Shown here: piece by piece, positions 34,269 to 42,790 of the stretch | How positions within the stretch are numbered: position 1 is the first letter of the stretch | Layout of the letters: each line of letters starts with the position of its first letter | Assembly: GCA_019638085.1 (NCBI GenBank) | Contig: JAHBUL010000008.1 | Location: forward strand, 124,001-188,000 | Origin: Flavobacteriales bacterium | GTDB lineage: Bacteria > Bacteroidota > Bacteroidia > Flavobacteriales_F > PHOS-HE28 | Direction: 5' to 3' | DNA length: 64,000 nt | Position numbers and translations under genes: made by a program | The notes under the pieces: generated by a model | The model's database searches: none | What the model saw: the letters and a program-made list of their open reading frames with translations, nothing else | Told to the model about the DNA's origin: nothing

Positions 34269-34344
34269 GCTTGTGCGTTGCGGCTTCGGGTGGACAGGGT
34301 GGACTGCGTGGATGCACACGGCCACACCGTCCACTCTGTCCACC
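34269..34344 (+). repeat. Hairpin element B, downstream of the four-helix-bundle gene
   Basis: It begins 8 bp after the stop codon. The left arm GGTGGACAGGGTGGACTGCG pairs with the right arm CCACACCGTCCACTCTGTCC plus ACC over about 22 positions with few mismatches. The left part repeats element A in direct orientation (shared GCTTCGGGTGGACAGGG). It separates this gene from the convergent carB. Confidence 0.7.
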
Positions 34345-34367
34345 TACCACCAAGCAAGAAGCACGAC

Positions 34368-37178
34368 CTACCGGCTCAAGTACATACTCCGCTCCCCATA
34401 GACCTGCCGGAAGAACGGATCCTTCAGATCCTTAATAAAGTAGATCGCCTCCCCGGTGCTCTTCATTTCAGGCCCAAGGCTCTTGTCCACGTTCGGGAAC
34501 TTGTCGAAGCTGAAGACGGGTACCTTGATCGCATAGCCATCGAGCTGCGGCTTGAACTGGAAGTCCTTCAGCTTGGCGCCGAGCATCACTTTGGTGGCCC
34601 AGTTCACGTAGGGTTCGCCGTATGCTTTGGCGATGAAGGGCACGGTGCGGCTGGCGCGGGGGTTGGCCTCGATCACGTACACCACCTCGTCCTTGATGGC
34701 GAACTGGATGTTCACCAGGCCCACGGTCTTGAGGGCGAGGGCGATCTTGTGCGTGTGGTCGCGCATCTGCTGGATCACTTTTTCGCTGAGGTCGAAGGGC
34801 GGGAGCACGGCGTTGCTGTCGCCGCTGTGGATGCCTGCCGGTTCGATGTGCTCCATCATGCCGATGATGCGCACCATCTCGCCGTCGCAGATGCTGTCGC
34901 TTTCGGCTTCGATGGCGCCGTCGAGGAAATGGTCGATGAGGATGCGGTTGTCGGGCATCAGGCGCAGGATGTCCAGCACCTGTTCCTCCAGCTCCTGCTC
35001 GTTGATCACGATCTTCATCTTCTGCCCGCCGAGTACGTAGCTGGGCCGCACCAGCAGCGGGAAGCCGAGCTCGCGCGAGATGTCGATGGCTTCCTCCGCG
35101 GTGTTCACACCGGCGAACTTCGGGTACGGGATGTCGAGGTCGCGGAGCAGGCTGCTGAAGCGCTCGCGGTCCTCGGCCATGTCAAGCGCGGCGAAGCTGG
35201 TGCCGATGATCTTGATGCCGTATTTCTCCAGCTTCTCGGCGAGCTTCAGCGCGGTCTGGCCGCCGAGCTGCACGATGACGCCCTCGGGCTTTTCATGCAG
35301 GATGATGTCGTAGATGTGCTCCCAGAACACCGGCTCGAAGTAGAGCTTGTCGGCGGTGTCGAAGTCCGTGCTCACGGTCTCCGGGTTGCAGTTGATCATG
35401 ATGGTCTCGTAGCCCATCTCCTTCGCCGCCAGCACGCCATGCACGCAGCAGTAGTCGAACTCGATGCCTTGCCCGATGCGGTTGGGGCCGCTGCCGAGCA
35501 CCACGATCTTCTTCCTATCGCTGCGCACACTTTCGTTCTCCTCCTCGAAGGTGCTGTAGTAGTACGGTGTCTTCGCGGGGAATTCACCGGCGCAGGTGTC
35601 CACCAGTTTGTACACGCGCTTGATGCCAAGCTCGTTCCGCTTCTTGTACACCTGACTTTCCAAACAATTCAGCAGGTGCGCCACTTGGCGGTCGGCGTAG
35701 CCCTTCTGCTTCGCCTCGAAGAGCAGGTCGCGCGGGATGGTGTCCAGCGTGTACTTCTCCACTTCTTTTTCGGTGAGGATCATGTCCTCGATCTGCTTCA
35801 GGAACCAGATGTCGATCTTGGTGCGGTCCTGAATGGTCTTGAACGGGATGCCCGCCTTGATGCTGTCGTAAACGTGGAAGAGGCGGCTCCAGCTCGGATT
35901 GCTCAGGCTATCCAGCAGCACGGCGACATCGGTGGTCTCCTTGCCGTCCGCGCCGAGGCCGTTGCGTTTGATCTCCAAGCTCTGACAGGCTTTCTGCAGG
36001 GCTTCCTGGAAGCTGCGGCCGATGCCCATCGTCTCGCCGACGCTCTTCATCTGCACACCCAAGCGACGGTCGCTGCCTTCGAACTTGTCGAAGTTCCAAC
36101 GCGGCACTTTCACGATCACGTAATCGAGCGTGGGCTCGAAGAAGGCGCTGGTGCCGGTGATCGGGTTCTCCAGCTCATCGAGGCGGTAACCGATGGCGAG
36201 CTTGCTGGCGATCTTGGCGATGGGATAGCCGGTGGCCTTGCTGGCGAGCGCGCTGCTGCGGCTCACGCGCGGGTTGATCTCGATGGCGAAGATCTCTTCC
36301 TGGGTATCCGGGCTCACCGCGAACTGTACGTTGCAGCCTCCGGCAAAATCGCCGATGGCGCGCATCATCTTGATCGCCTCCGTGCGCATCCGCTGGTAGG
36401 TGCGGTCGCTGAGCGTCATTGCGGGCGCCACGGTGATGCTGTCACCGGTGTGGATGCCCATGGGATCGAAGTTCTCGATGCTGCAGATGATCACCACGTT
36501 GTCGTCCTTGTCGCGCAGCAGTTCCAGCTCGAACTCCTTCCAGCCGAGCAGCGCCTTGTCGATCATCACTTCGTGGATCGGGCTGATCTGTAGGCCGTAC
36601 TTCAACAGCTTATCGAACTCGGCGGGATCATGGACGAAAGCAGCACCCGCGCCGCCCAAGGTGTAGCTGGCGCGGATCACCAGCGGAAAGCCGAACTCCT
36701 GTGCCACCTTCTTCCCTTCCAGAAAACTCGTTACGGTCCTGCTCGGCGCCATCGGCACGCCGATCCGCTCCATCAGTTCGCGGAAGCGTTCGCGGTTCTC
36801 CGTGATATCGATGGCCTCGGTGTCCACGCCGATCATGCGCACGCCGTGCTCCTTCCAGATGCCGAGCTTCTCACATTCGATCGCGAGGTTCAGGGCCGTC
36901 TGTCCGCCCATGGTGGGTAGCACCGCATCGATCTTGTGCAATTGCAGGATCTCCTCGATGCTCTGGGTGGTCAGCGGCTTCAGGTACACGTTGTCCGCCG
37001 TCACCGGATCGGTCATGATGGTGGCGGGGTTGCTGTTGATCAGCGTGACCTCGATGCCTTCTTCGCGAAGTGAGCGTGCTGCTTGGCTGCCGGAATAATC
37101 GAATTCACAGGCTTGGCCGATAACGATGGGTCCACTGCCGATGAGCAGGACCGACTTGATCGAATTGTCTTTTGGCAT
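34368..37178 (-). CDS. carB: Carbamoyl-phosphate synthase large subunit, short form
   Basis: CarB makes carbamoyl phosphate from ammonia, bicarbonate and two ATP for pyrimidine and arginine synthesis. Both ATP-grasp halves are present: N-terminal IGSGPIVIGQACEFDYSG, TMGGQTALN and IEINPRVSRSSALASKATG; second half LGSGPNRIGQGIEFDYCC, QLGGQTALK, IHSGDSNAVLPP and VIEANPRASRTVPF. It stops at residue 936 just after MKSTGEAIYF, so the C-terminal MGS-like allosteric domain (about 130 residues in E. coli) is missing. Short CarB forms are usual in Bacteroidota, so this is lineage-typical rather than damage; UMP/ornithine control is expected to differ. carA is not in the window. Confidence 0.96.
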   Translation of the reverse strand: MPKDNSIKSVLLIGSGPIVIGQACEFDYSGSQAARSLREEGIEVTLINSNPATIMTDPVTADNVYLKPLTTQSIEEILQLHKIDAVLPTMGGQTALNLAIECEKLGIWKEHGVRMIGVDTEAIDITENRERFRELMERIGVPMAPSRTVTSFLEGKKVAQEFGFPLVIRASYTLGGAGAAFVHDPAEFDKLLKYGLQISPIHEVMIDKALLGWKEFELELLRDKDDNVVIICSIENFDPMGIHTGDSITVAPAMTLSDRTYQRMRTEAIKMMRAIGDFAGGCNVQFAVSPDTQEEIFAIEINPRVSRSSALASKATGYPIAKIASKLAIGYRLDELENPITGTSAFFEPTLDYVIVKVPRWNFDKFEGSDRRLGVQMKSVGETMGIGRSFQEALQKACQSLEIKRNGLGADGKETTDVAVLLDSLSNPSWSRLFHVYDSIKAGIPFKTIQDRTKIDIWFLKQIEDMILTEKEVEKYTLDTIPRDLLFEAKQKGYADRQVAHLLNCLESQVYKKRNELGIKRVYKLVDTCAGEFPAKTPYYYSTFEEENESVRSDRKKIVVLGSGPNRIGQGIEFDYCCVHGVLAAKEMGYETIMINCNPETVSTDFDTADKLYFEPVFWEHIYDIILHEKPEGVIVQLGGQTALKLAEKLEKYGIKIIGTSFAALDMAEDRERFSSLLRDLDIPYPKFAGVNTAEEAIDISRELGFPLLVRPSYVLGGQKMKIVINEQELEEQVLDILRLMPDNRILIDHFLDGAIEAESDSICDGEMVRIIGMMEHIEPAGIHSGDSNAVLPPFDLSEKVIQQMRDHTHKIALALKTVGLVNIQFAIKDEVVYVIEANPRASRTVPFIAKAYGEPYVNWATKVMLGAKLKDFQFKPQLDGYAIKVPVFSFDKFPNVDKSLGPEMKSTGEAIYFIKDLKDPFFRQVYGERSMYLSR

Positions 37179-37189
37179 GTCCGGAAGGT

Positions 37190-37207
37190 CCCCGATGCAT
37201 ATCGGGG
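37190..37207 (-). promoter_or_regulatory. Inverted repeat upstream of carB
   Basis: CCCCGAT-GCAT-ATCGGGG, perfect 7-bp arms, 11 bp upstream of the carB ATG (37178). It could form a leader hairpin near the ribosome-binding site, or be a dispersed palindrome; no pyrimidine-type leader is otherwise visible. Confidence 0.4.
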
Positions 37208-37288
37208 CGGGCCGCGAAGGTATCCCAAGGGGCCCACGCAGGATAAGGAATGTGCATAAGCTGGGGTGATCGTGGAGAAGTGGGGGTC

Positions 37289-37320
37289 GATCAGATGATC
37301 AGAGGATCAGACGATCAGAG
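37289..37320 (+). repeat. Four tandem 8-bp units GATCAGAN
   Basis: GATCAGAT, GATCAGAG, GATCAGAC, GATCAGAG follow each other without gaps, then GATGAAAT. This tract and the carB palindrome are the only structure I see in the 301-bp gap between carB and the gene at 37480. Confidence 0.75.
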
Positions 37321-37479
37321 GATGAAATGCCGTTGCAGCGACATCTACGTGACCGTACACCTTAGTGCTTGAGGCTTGCAGCTCACAGCCACCCTCCGGT
37401 AAACCTCAGGCCCGGTTCTTGCGTCTCCTTCCATAATCGGCCGCGATATATCTTTCGCCGTCTTACCCAACTACCCAAC

Positions 37480-37854
37480 ATGAAAGCCATCCTTCTGTCC
37501 CTCGCCTTCGCCTTCGGCCTTACCGCCTTTGCCCAAAAAAGCGACAATGCCCAAAAGACGCCGGCGGAAAAAGCCAATCACCGCACCGAGCAAATGGTGA
37601 AGGACCTCGGCCTCGAGGCTAGCCAGCAGGACAAGGTGGCCTCCATCAACTTGGACTACTACACGGCCATGCGCGATGTGAACACCATCCCCAATGAGAA
37701 GGACCGCGAGGGTCGCGCCAAGGTGGTGAAGGCAAATCGCGACAACCGTTTCCAAGCAGTGCTTACAGCAGAGCAATACACGAAGATGCTCACCTTGCGC
37801 GAAGAGCGCAAAGCCAAGAAAAAGGCCGAAAAGAAGGACAAGGGGAACGAGTGA
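37480..37854 (+). CDS. Small periplasmic helical protein (Spy/DUF4890-like)
   Basis: A 124-residue protein with signal peptide (MKAILLSLAFAFGLTAFAQ). The mature part is helical and charged: EKANHRTEQMVKDLGLEAS, QQDKVASINLDYYTAMRDV, NRFQAVLTAEQYTKMLTL, ending in a very basic REERKAKKKAEKKDKGNE. The order helix, 'L-x-L-x-x-x-Q' turn and 'LTAEQY' resembles Spy/CpxP-like chaperones or DUF4890 proteins of Bacteroidota. The closest candidate promoter is the sequence TATCTTTC about 30 bp upstream. Function inferred only. Confidence 0.75.
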   Translation: MKAILLSLAFAFGLTAFAQKSDNAQKTPAEKANHRTEQMVKDLGLEASQQDKVASINLDYYTAMRDVNTIPNEKDREGRAKVVKANRDNRFQAVLTAEQYTKMLTLREERKAKKKAEKKDKGNE

Positions 37855-37997
37855 TCGCTCCGTGTTTTTCAACCTGCCCCGGACTTGAGCGGGGCTGTCG
37901 GCCTGTCAAGCCCTGAACAGCATTGACCGCGGCCCCGTCCGCCGGAGTGTGTAGCCAAAGGCATGCTCCGCGTGCTTCCCTGTCCCGTAAGGCCGCA

Positions 37998-38083
37998 TGC
38001 CTCCGCGCCTCTGTGCCTCCGCGCCGCTGCGTGCAAATCTCCCGCAATCCCGTATTTCTCCGCGTCTCCGCGCCTCCGCGTCG
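37998..38083 (-). repeat. GC-rich CGCGGAG / CACAGAG repeats
   Basis: On the minus strand the tract reads as runs of CGCGGAG and CACAGAGGCGCGGAGG units in two blocks (38083-38057 and 38030-37998) separated by a short spacer. The pattern matches the CACAGAG repeats at 11917 and 13321, but is richer in CG. It fills most of the 284-bp gap before the aminotransferase gene and creates a false N-terminal extension in that frame. Confidence 0.55.
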
Positions 38084-38138
38084 CTTTCATCCCCTGCTCC
38101 GGCATTTTCCCCGATCTTCGCCCTCCATTCCATCCCGT

Positions 38139-39368
38139 ATGCCACGCATCTCGCACAAAGGGCGCATCATGCCCTCCTCCCCCATCCGCAAGCTGGTCCC
38201 CTTTGCCGAGGCCGCCAAGAAACGAGGCGTAGAGGTGCTCCACCTCAACATCGGCCAGCCCGATATCCACAGCCCCGAGGTGGCCATGGAAGCCATCCAT
38301 AAGTTGGACATGCCCGTGCTGGAATACAGCCACAGCGCAGGTTTCGAGAGCTATCGCCAAGGCTTGGCCGACTACTATGCCAAACACCGTATCAGCGTCA
38401 ACAAGGACCAGATCATCGTCACCACCGGTGGGTCCGAGGCCCTGCTCTTTGCCATGATGAGCTGCTTCGATCCCGGTGACGAACTGATCATCCCCGAGCC
38501 CTTCTATGCCAACTACAATGCCTTCGCCATCTCGGCCGGCATCACCGTGGTGCCGCTCCGCAGCTCCATCGAGAACGGATTCGAACTACCCGAGGATGGG
38601 GCCTTCGAGGCCCATATCACTCCGCGCACCAAGGGCATCCTCATCTGCAACCCGGGCAACCCCACAGGCCGGGTGTATACGGCCAGCGAACTGGAGAGGC
38701 TCCGCAAGGTGGTGCTGAAGCACGACCTCTTCCTCTTCGCCGATGAAGTGTACCGCGAGTTCTGCTACGACGGCACCGAGCACATCAGTGCGATGAACTT
38801 GGAGGGCATCAGCGAGAACGTGGTATTGATCGATAGCGTGAGCAAGCGCTACAGCATGTGCGGCGCCCGCATCGGAGCCTTCGTCAGCCGCAACGCCGAG
38901 CTGATGGAGACCGCCATGAAGTTCGCCCAGGCACGCCTGAGCCCGCCCACATTGGGCCAGGTGGCATCCGAGGCCGCACTGCGAACACCGCAGAGCTATT
39001 TCACCAAGGTGAATGCTGAATACCGCGAACGCCGCAACATCCTGGTGGAAGGGCTGAACACGATCCCCGAGGTGGTATGCCCCATGCCCAGCGGTGCCTT
39101 TTACTGCGTGGCCGATCTGCCCGTGGACGATGCGGACGTGTTCTGCCAATGGCTCCTTGAAGAGTTCGAGCACGAAGGCCACACCTTGATGATGGCACCC
39201 GCATCGGGCTTTTATGCCGAGCCGGAATTGGGCAAGCGACAAGTGCGCTTGGCCTATGTGCTGGAGAAGGAAAAGCTGGAGCTGGCGGTGGAGTGCCTGC
39301 GGGTGGCCTTGGAGAGGTACCCACGCACGGTATCCATGAAGGAGCGGCAGGAGGCGGCCAGAGGGTGA
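38139..39368 (+). CDS. PLP-dependent aminotransferase, class I/II (AspC-like)
   Basis: A 409-residue fold-type I aminotransferase. The N-terminus MPRISHKGRIMPSSPIRKL is the usual start of the Bacteroidota family. HLNIGQPDIHSPE, TTGGSEALLFAMM (phosphate loop), CNPGNPTGRVY, FADEVYREF and DSVSKRYSMCGARIG with PLP-binding Lys236 follow, then the substrate Arg in KRQVRLAYV. It probably transfers amino groups from aspartate or a related acid; exact substrate unknown. The start at 38139 excludes the repeat-coded upstream region. Confidence 0.93.
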   Translation: MPRISHKGRIMPSSPIRKLVPFAEAAKKRGVEVLHLNIGQPDIHSPEVAMEAIHKLDMPVLEYSHSAGFESYRQGLADYYAKHRISVNKDQIIVTTGGSEALLFAMMSCFDPGDELIIPEPFYANYNAFAISAGITVVPLRSSIENGFELPEDGAFEAHITPRTKGILICNPGNPTGRVYTASELERLRKVVLKHDLFLFADEVYREFCYDGTEHISAMNLEGISENVVLIDSVSKRYSMCGARIGAFVSRNAELMETAMKFAQARLSPPTLGQVASEAALRTPQSYFTKVNAEYRERRNILVEGLNTIPEVVCPMPSGAFYCVADLPVDDADVFCQWLLEEFEHEGHTLMMAPASGFYAEPELGKRQVRLAYVLEKEKLELAVECLRVALERYPRTVSMKERQEAARG

Positions 39369-39628
39369 TCAGCCCGGGTCAATGGCTTCCCGATGAACGT
39401 GGGAATCTGGTAATTGCCACCCTACTGAAGGCAAGCTCCGTTCGACCTTGTACGGTGTACTGCCTACCGGTTGAATATTTAGCTACGCCCCCTTCAGGCG
39501 TAATTCCATAACTTGCGGGTGCTCCTACGCTCAGGATCCAGAGTTGAAATCTGATCCCGATCGTTCGCGCGGCATCCCAAACCCGCACATCAAATTGTAG
39601 TCTACCCGTATTTTCCAAATATTCCTTT

Positions 39629-42286
39629 ATGGTGTCAACCGTACCCCCTCTGAGTTGCCCCCGCCCCCTTCAAAATGAACGCTCCCGGTCGCTGACCATC
39701 CTATGGACCGGCCTCCCCGTCCGATCGTTCCTGCTCATTGTACTCGGGATGGCTTCCACCACGGCACAGGCCACCACCTGCGCCAACGCCATCGTGATCA
39801 ACCCGGCCTCCTTGCCCATCACGAACCAAGCGTTGGTGTGCGGTACGGGGAATGAAATGAACGCGACCACGGTTCCAGGTGCCATCTGCGGCTCGGGGAG
39901 TTCCGAATTCTACAAGGGCGGAAGAGAGGCGCTCTATAGCTTCACTCCCACCACCTCGGCATCCTATCAGCTTTCCTATGCAGGCCAAAGCTGGAGTGCG
40001 GCCATGGTCTACATCGGTTGCCCCACATTGAACAACTGCCTCTACGGTTCAGGGCAGACCGGTACCGCGGTCAGTTTCTCCGTAACCCTCACTGCCGGTG
40101 TCACCTATTTCATCTGGTTCGATACTTGGCCGTCGCCCGCAAGCCCTTGTCCCGGCACGTTCAGCTTAGGCCCCCCACCACCGCCCATCACCAACGACAA
40201 CCCGTGCCAAGCCACAGGCTTGACCGTGAACCCCACCTTGGTCTGCACCTCGCAAACCCCTGGATCCCTGGTTGGGGCCACGGCCACCACAGGGGTCACC
40301 TCCCCCTGTGGTGGCACCCCCAACGATGATGTCTGGTTCAAATTCACCGCAACCGGCCCCACACACCATATCAGTCTCAATAACATTGCGGGTAGCACCA
40401 CTGACCTGTTCCACGCAGTGTTCAGCGGCCCCAATTGCAACTCGCTTACCAACGTCAGCTGCAGTGACCCGAACAGCTCCATCGTGACCGGTCTTATCAC
40501 AGGCAACACCTACTGGGTGCGTGTCTATTCCTGGTCCAGCAGCAACGGAGCCACCTCCACCTTCAATGTATGTGTTGGCACACCGCCACCGCCGCCACCG
40601 CCACCGGCTTGTGGCGGGACCTTCCATGATAATGGAGGAGCCACGGGGAGTTACCAGGCGAACAGCAACGAGACCACAACCATTTGCCCCGCTACTCCCG
40701 GCGATATGGTCTCCCTCATCTTCACACAGTTCGACCTGGAAACGAACTATGACCAACTACGGATCTACGATGGCAATTCAACGGCTGGCGCTCTGATGGG
40801 AACGTTCACGGGCAATGCACTTCCACCCGTGCTCACGGCAAGCAATCCCAGTGGTTGCCTCACGGTTGTCTTCACCTCCGATGGTTCCGTTCAATATGCA
40901 GGCTGGGCTGCACAGGTCCTTTGTGGGCCCATGCCGGCTGGTGATTGCGTCTACGCGCTCCACTTGCACGATAGCGGAGGCAACGGTTGGGGCACCTCCT
41001 CCGTTGGCGTCCGCATCAATGGCGGGCCATACACCTATCATACCGTTACAGCCTCCGACAACATCATATTCATTGGCGTGAACCTTGGCGACCTCATCGA
41101 ATTGAATTATGTGGCTACGGGTCCCAATCAAGGCCAGAATTCCTATTCCATTTCCAAGCTCGGCCAGAACCCCTATTTCACATCCTCTACACCACCCGCA
41201 GCGGGTATCATCTTCAGCCAGATCGTTACCTGTGGGCCTCCGCCTGCCCAGCCCCAGGATTGCGTGGGGGGTATTACGCTCTGTAGCTCCCAGTCCATAA
41301 CCAATTCCAGCGGAAGCACGGGCGATGTTATGGACCTCAACTCCACCAACCAAGGCTGTCTTTCCTCGGGCGAACGCCAAGGCACTTGGTACTACTTTTC
41401 CCCGCAGACTGCAGGGAACATCGGCTTTTCCATTACTCCAGCCAATGGTAACGACGATTACGACTTCGCCCTATGGGGGCCCTATGCAAGTGCCCAATGC
41501 CCCACTGGGCCACCGTTGCGTTGTAGCTACAATGCACCACCGAGCTATACGGTCGGCTTGGGCAACGGAGCTACCGATTTTACCGAGGGGGCCGGGGGTG
41601 ACGGTTGGGTGAGCACCATCAATGTGCAAGCGGATGATGTGTATGTGCTCTATATCGACAACTTCTCCACCACAGGCCAGGCCTTCACCCTCAATTGGCA
41701 GCTGACCAACACTTCGTTGGACTGCACCACCCTCCCCGTGGAGCTGATCTCCTTGGAAGCCACGGCCCGCAAGCCCGAGATCGATGTGACCTGGACCACC
41801 GCCACTGAACAGAACAGCAGCCACTTCATTGTGGAGCGCAGCCCCGACAATGGGACCTTCACACCCATAGGCACAATGGCAGCCGCAGGCAATACACAGT
41901 TCCGCCGGGATTACCACTTTGTGGATGTGGCCCCACACAAGGGCGTGAACTACTACCGCTTGCAACAGGTGGATCTGGACGGCACCACCGAACAGACCCA
42001 TACCGTAACTGCCATGCTGAATGAGGATGGCGGCAAACCCACCATTTACCCCAACCCGGCCAACGAGATCCTGAACGTAGCCTTCAATTCGCCTTTGGAT
42101 GGTACAGTCGTGCTCATGGTGGAAGATGCCTTGGGCCGCACCATTGCGCAGAGCACCACCGTTGCCCTGCGAGGCGAGCACAAAGCGGAAGTCCCGCTGA
42201 CAGGCCTAGCCAAGGGCTGGTACAACCTGCGCATCGCACTGCCGGATGGAAGCGTGTTGCAAGGAGGAGGTTTTTTGAAGAAGTGA
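39629..42286 (+). CDS. Large T9SS cargo protein with CUB domain
   Basis: An 885-residue secreted protein with a long N-region before the signal core (SFLLIVLGMASTTAQA). Domains in order: a PPC-like module (YSFTPTTSASYQLSYAG), a second (DVWFKFTATGPTHHISLN), a Pro-rich linker, a CUB domain at about 330-430 (CGGTFHDNGGATGSYQAN, YDQLRIYDGNSTAGALMG, CLTVVFTSDGSVQYAGW), then DCVYALHLHDSGGNGWGTS, and a module shared with the next gene (GTWYYFSPQTAGN, DDYDFALWGPYASAQCPTG). Last come a fibronectin-like block and the sorting tail (PTIYPNPANEILNVAF, GWYNLRIALPDGS). Likely a surface adhesin or structural protein. Start ATG 39629 is the only good one. Confidence 0.88.
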   Translation: MVSTVPPLSCPRPLQNERSRSLTILWTGLPVRSFLLIVLGMASTTAQATTCANAIVINPASLPITNQALVCGTGNEMNATTVPGAICGSGSSEFYKGGREALYSFTPTTSASYQLSYAGQSWSAAMVYIGCPTLNNCLYGSGQTGTAVSFSVTLTAGVTYFIWFDTWPSPASPCPGTFSLGPPPPPITNDNPCQATGLTVNPTLVCTSQTPGSLVGATATTGVTSPCGGTPNDDVWFKFTATGPTHHISLNNIAGSTTDLFHAVFSGPNCNSLTNVSCSDPNSSIVTGLITGNTYWVRVYSWSSSNGATSTFNVCVGTPPPPPPPPACGGTFHDNGGATGSYQANSNETTTICPATPGDMVSLIFTQFDLETNYDQLRIYDGNSTAGALMGTFTGNALPPVLTASNPSGCLTVVFTSDGSVQYAGWAAQVLCGPMPAGDCVYALHLHDSGGNGWGTSSVGVRINGGPYTYHTVTASDNIIFIGVNLGDLIELNYVATGPNQGQNSYSISKLGQNPYFTSSTPPAAGIIFSQIVTCGPPPAQPQDCVGGITLCSSQSITNSSGSTGDVMDLNSTNQGCLSSGERQGTWYYFSPQTAGNIGFSITPANGNDDYDFALWGPYASAQCPTGPPLRCSYNAPPSYTVGLGNGATDFTEGAGGDGWVSTINVQADDVYVLYIDNFSTTGQAFTLNWQLTNTSLDCTTLPVELISLEATARKPEIDVTWTTATEQNSSHFIVERSPDNGTFTPIGTMAAAGNTQFRRDYHFVDVAPHKGVNYYRLQQVDLDGTTEQTHTVTAMLNEDGGKPTIYPNPANEILNVAFNSPLDGTVVLMVEDALGRTIAQSTTVALRGEHKAEVPLTGLAKGWYNLRIALPDGSVLQGGGFLKK

Positions 42287-42290
42287 GCCT

Positions 42291-42327
42291 GGAGTCCGGA
42301 GTCATGAGTCGGGAGTCATGAGTCTCG
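42291..42327 (+). repeat. GAGTC simple-repeat tract
   Basis: GGAGTCCGGAGTCATGAGTC followed by GGGAGTCATGAGTC just after the stop of the CUB-domain gene. It is closely related to the minus-strand tract at 13376-13440 and leads directly into the hairpin at 42328. A shorter form (GATTCCTGAGTCTCGG) heads each unit of the island at 44704. Confidence 0.6.
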
Positions 42328-42354
42328 GTGAATTTGGCGAAGGGCCGAATTCAC
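42328..42354 (+). repeat. Core-hairpin repeat, single copy
   Basis: Left arm GTGAATTTGG, loop CGAAGGG, right arm CCGAATTCAC; the arms pair with one T/G wobble. This is the simplest member of the island family described at 44704-45290 and 52889-53435. The rest of the gap 42287-42790 holds an imperfect GATCCGAGG/CCTCGGAGATC pair at 42370-42398 and the hairpin at 42628-42645, with nothing gene-like. Confidence 0.65.
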
Positions 42355-42627
42355 GCTTCTTTTGATGTAGATCCGAGGTTTCGCGTGCCTCGGAGATCGC
42401 ACGGGCAACTGGAAAGTCCACCGACTTCCTGACACTCCCTGAAAGTACCGGCAAGGCCATCCACCATACGGTTGAATAGCAATATTGCCAAGCTGACCCT
42501 GCGTTGGGGCGGTACAGACCGGCTGCCACTTTGGGAAGGACCCTACGGCAGGTTTACCACTTCCAGACCCATATCCACTTTGGGTGAAATGGGGCAGAAC
42601 GGGGAATAAAACGCCGAACTAAAGCAC

Positions 42628-42645
42628 ATCCCCAAAATGGGGGAT
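42628..42645 (+). repeat. Short hairpin in the gap between the two T9SS paralogues
   Basis: ATCCCC, six bases AAAATG, then GGGGAT. A weak 6-bp stem with no run of T after it, so a terminator role is uncertain. The nearest gene start downstream is 42791. Confidence 0.35.
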
Positions 42646-42790
42646 CACATGGTTCTTCAAAGCAACTTGTTCACATCTTTATCGTATAGTGGTTGGCTTC
42701 CATCTCTCAAATAGGGAACTTAGTCGAATAATCACCGTGACAAACCTCAGGTTTGACCGGGTTCCTGTACGCCCACGAAATACCATTCGC

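Noticed and set aside
34263-36593. A 776-residue open frame on the plus strand
   Set aside because: It is antisense to carB; its composition (His/Val/Ala/Leu-rich, no domain) is the usual mirror of a GC-rich gene, and carB is unmistakable.
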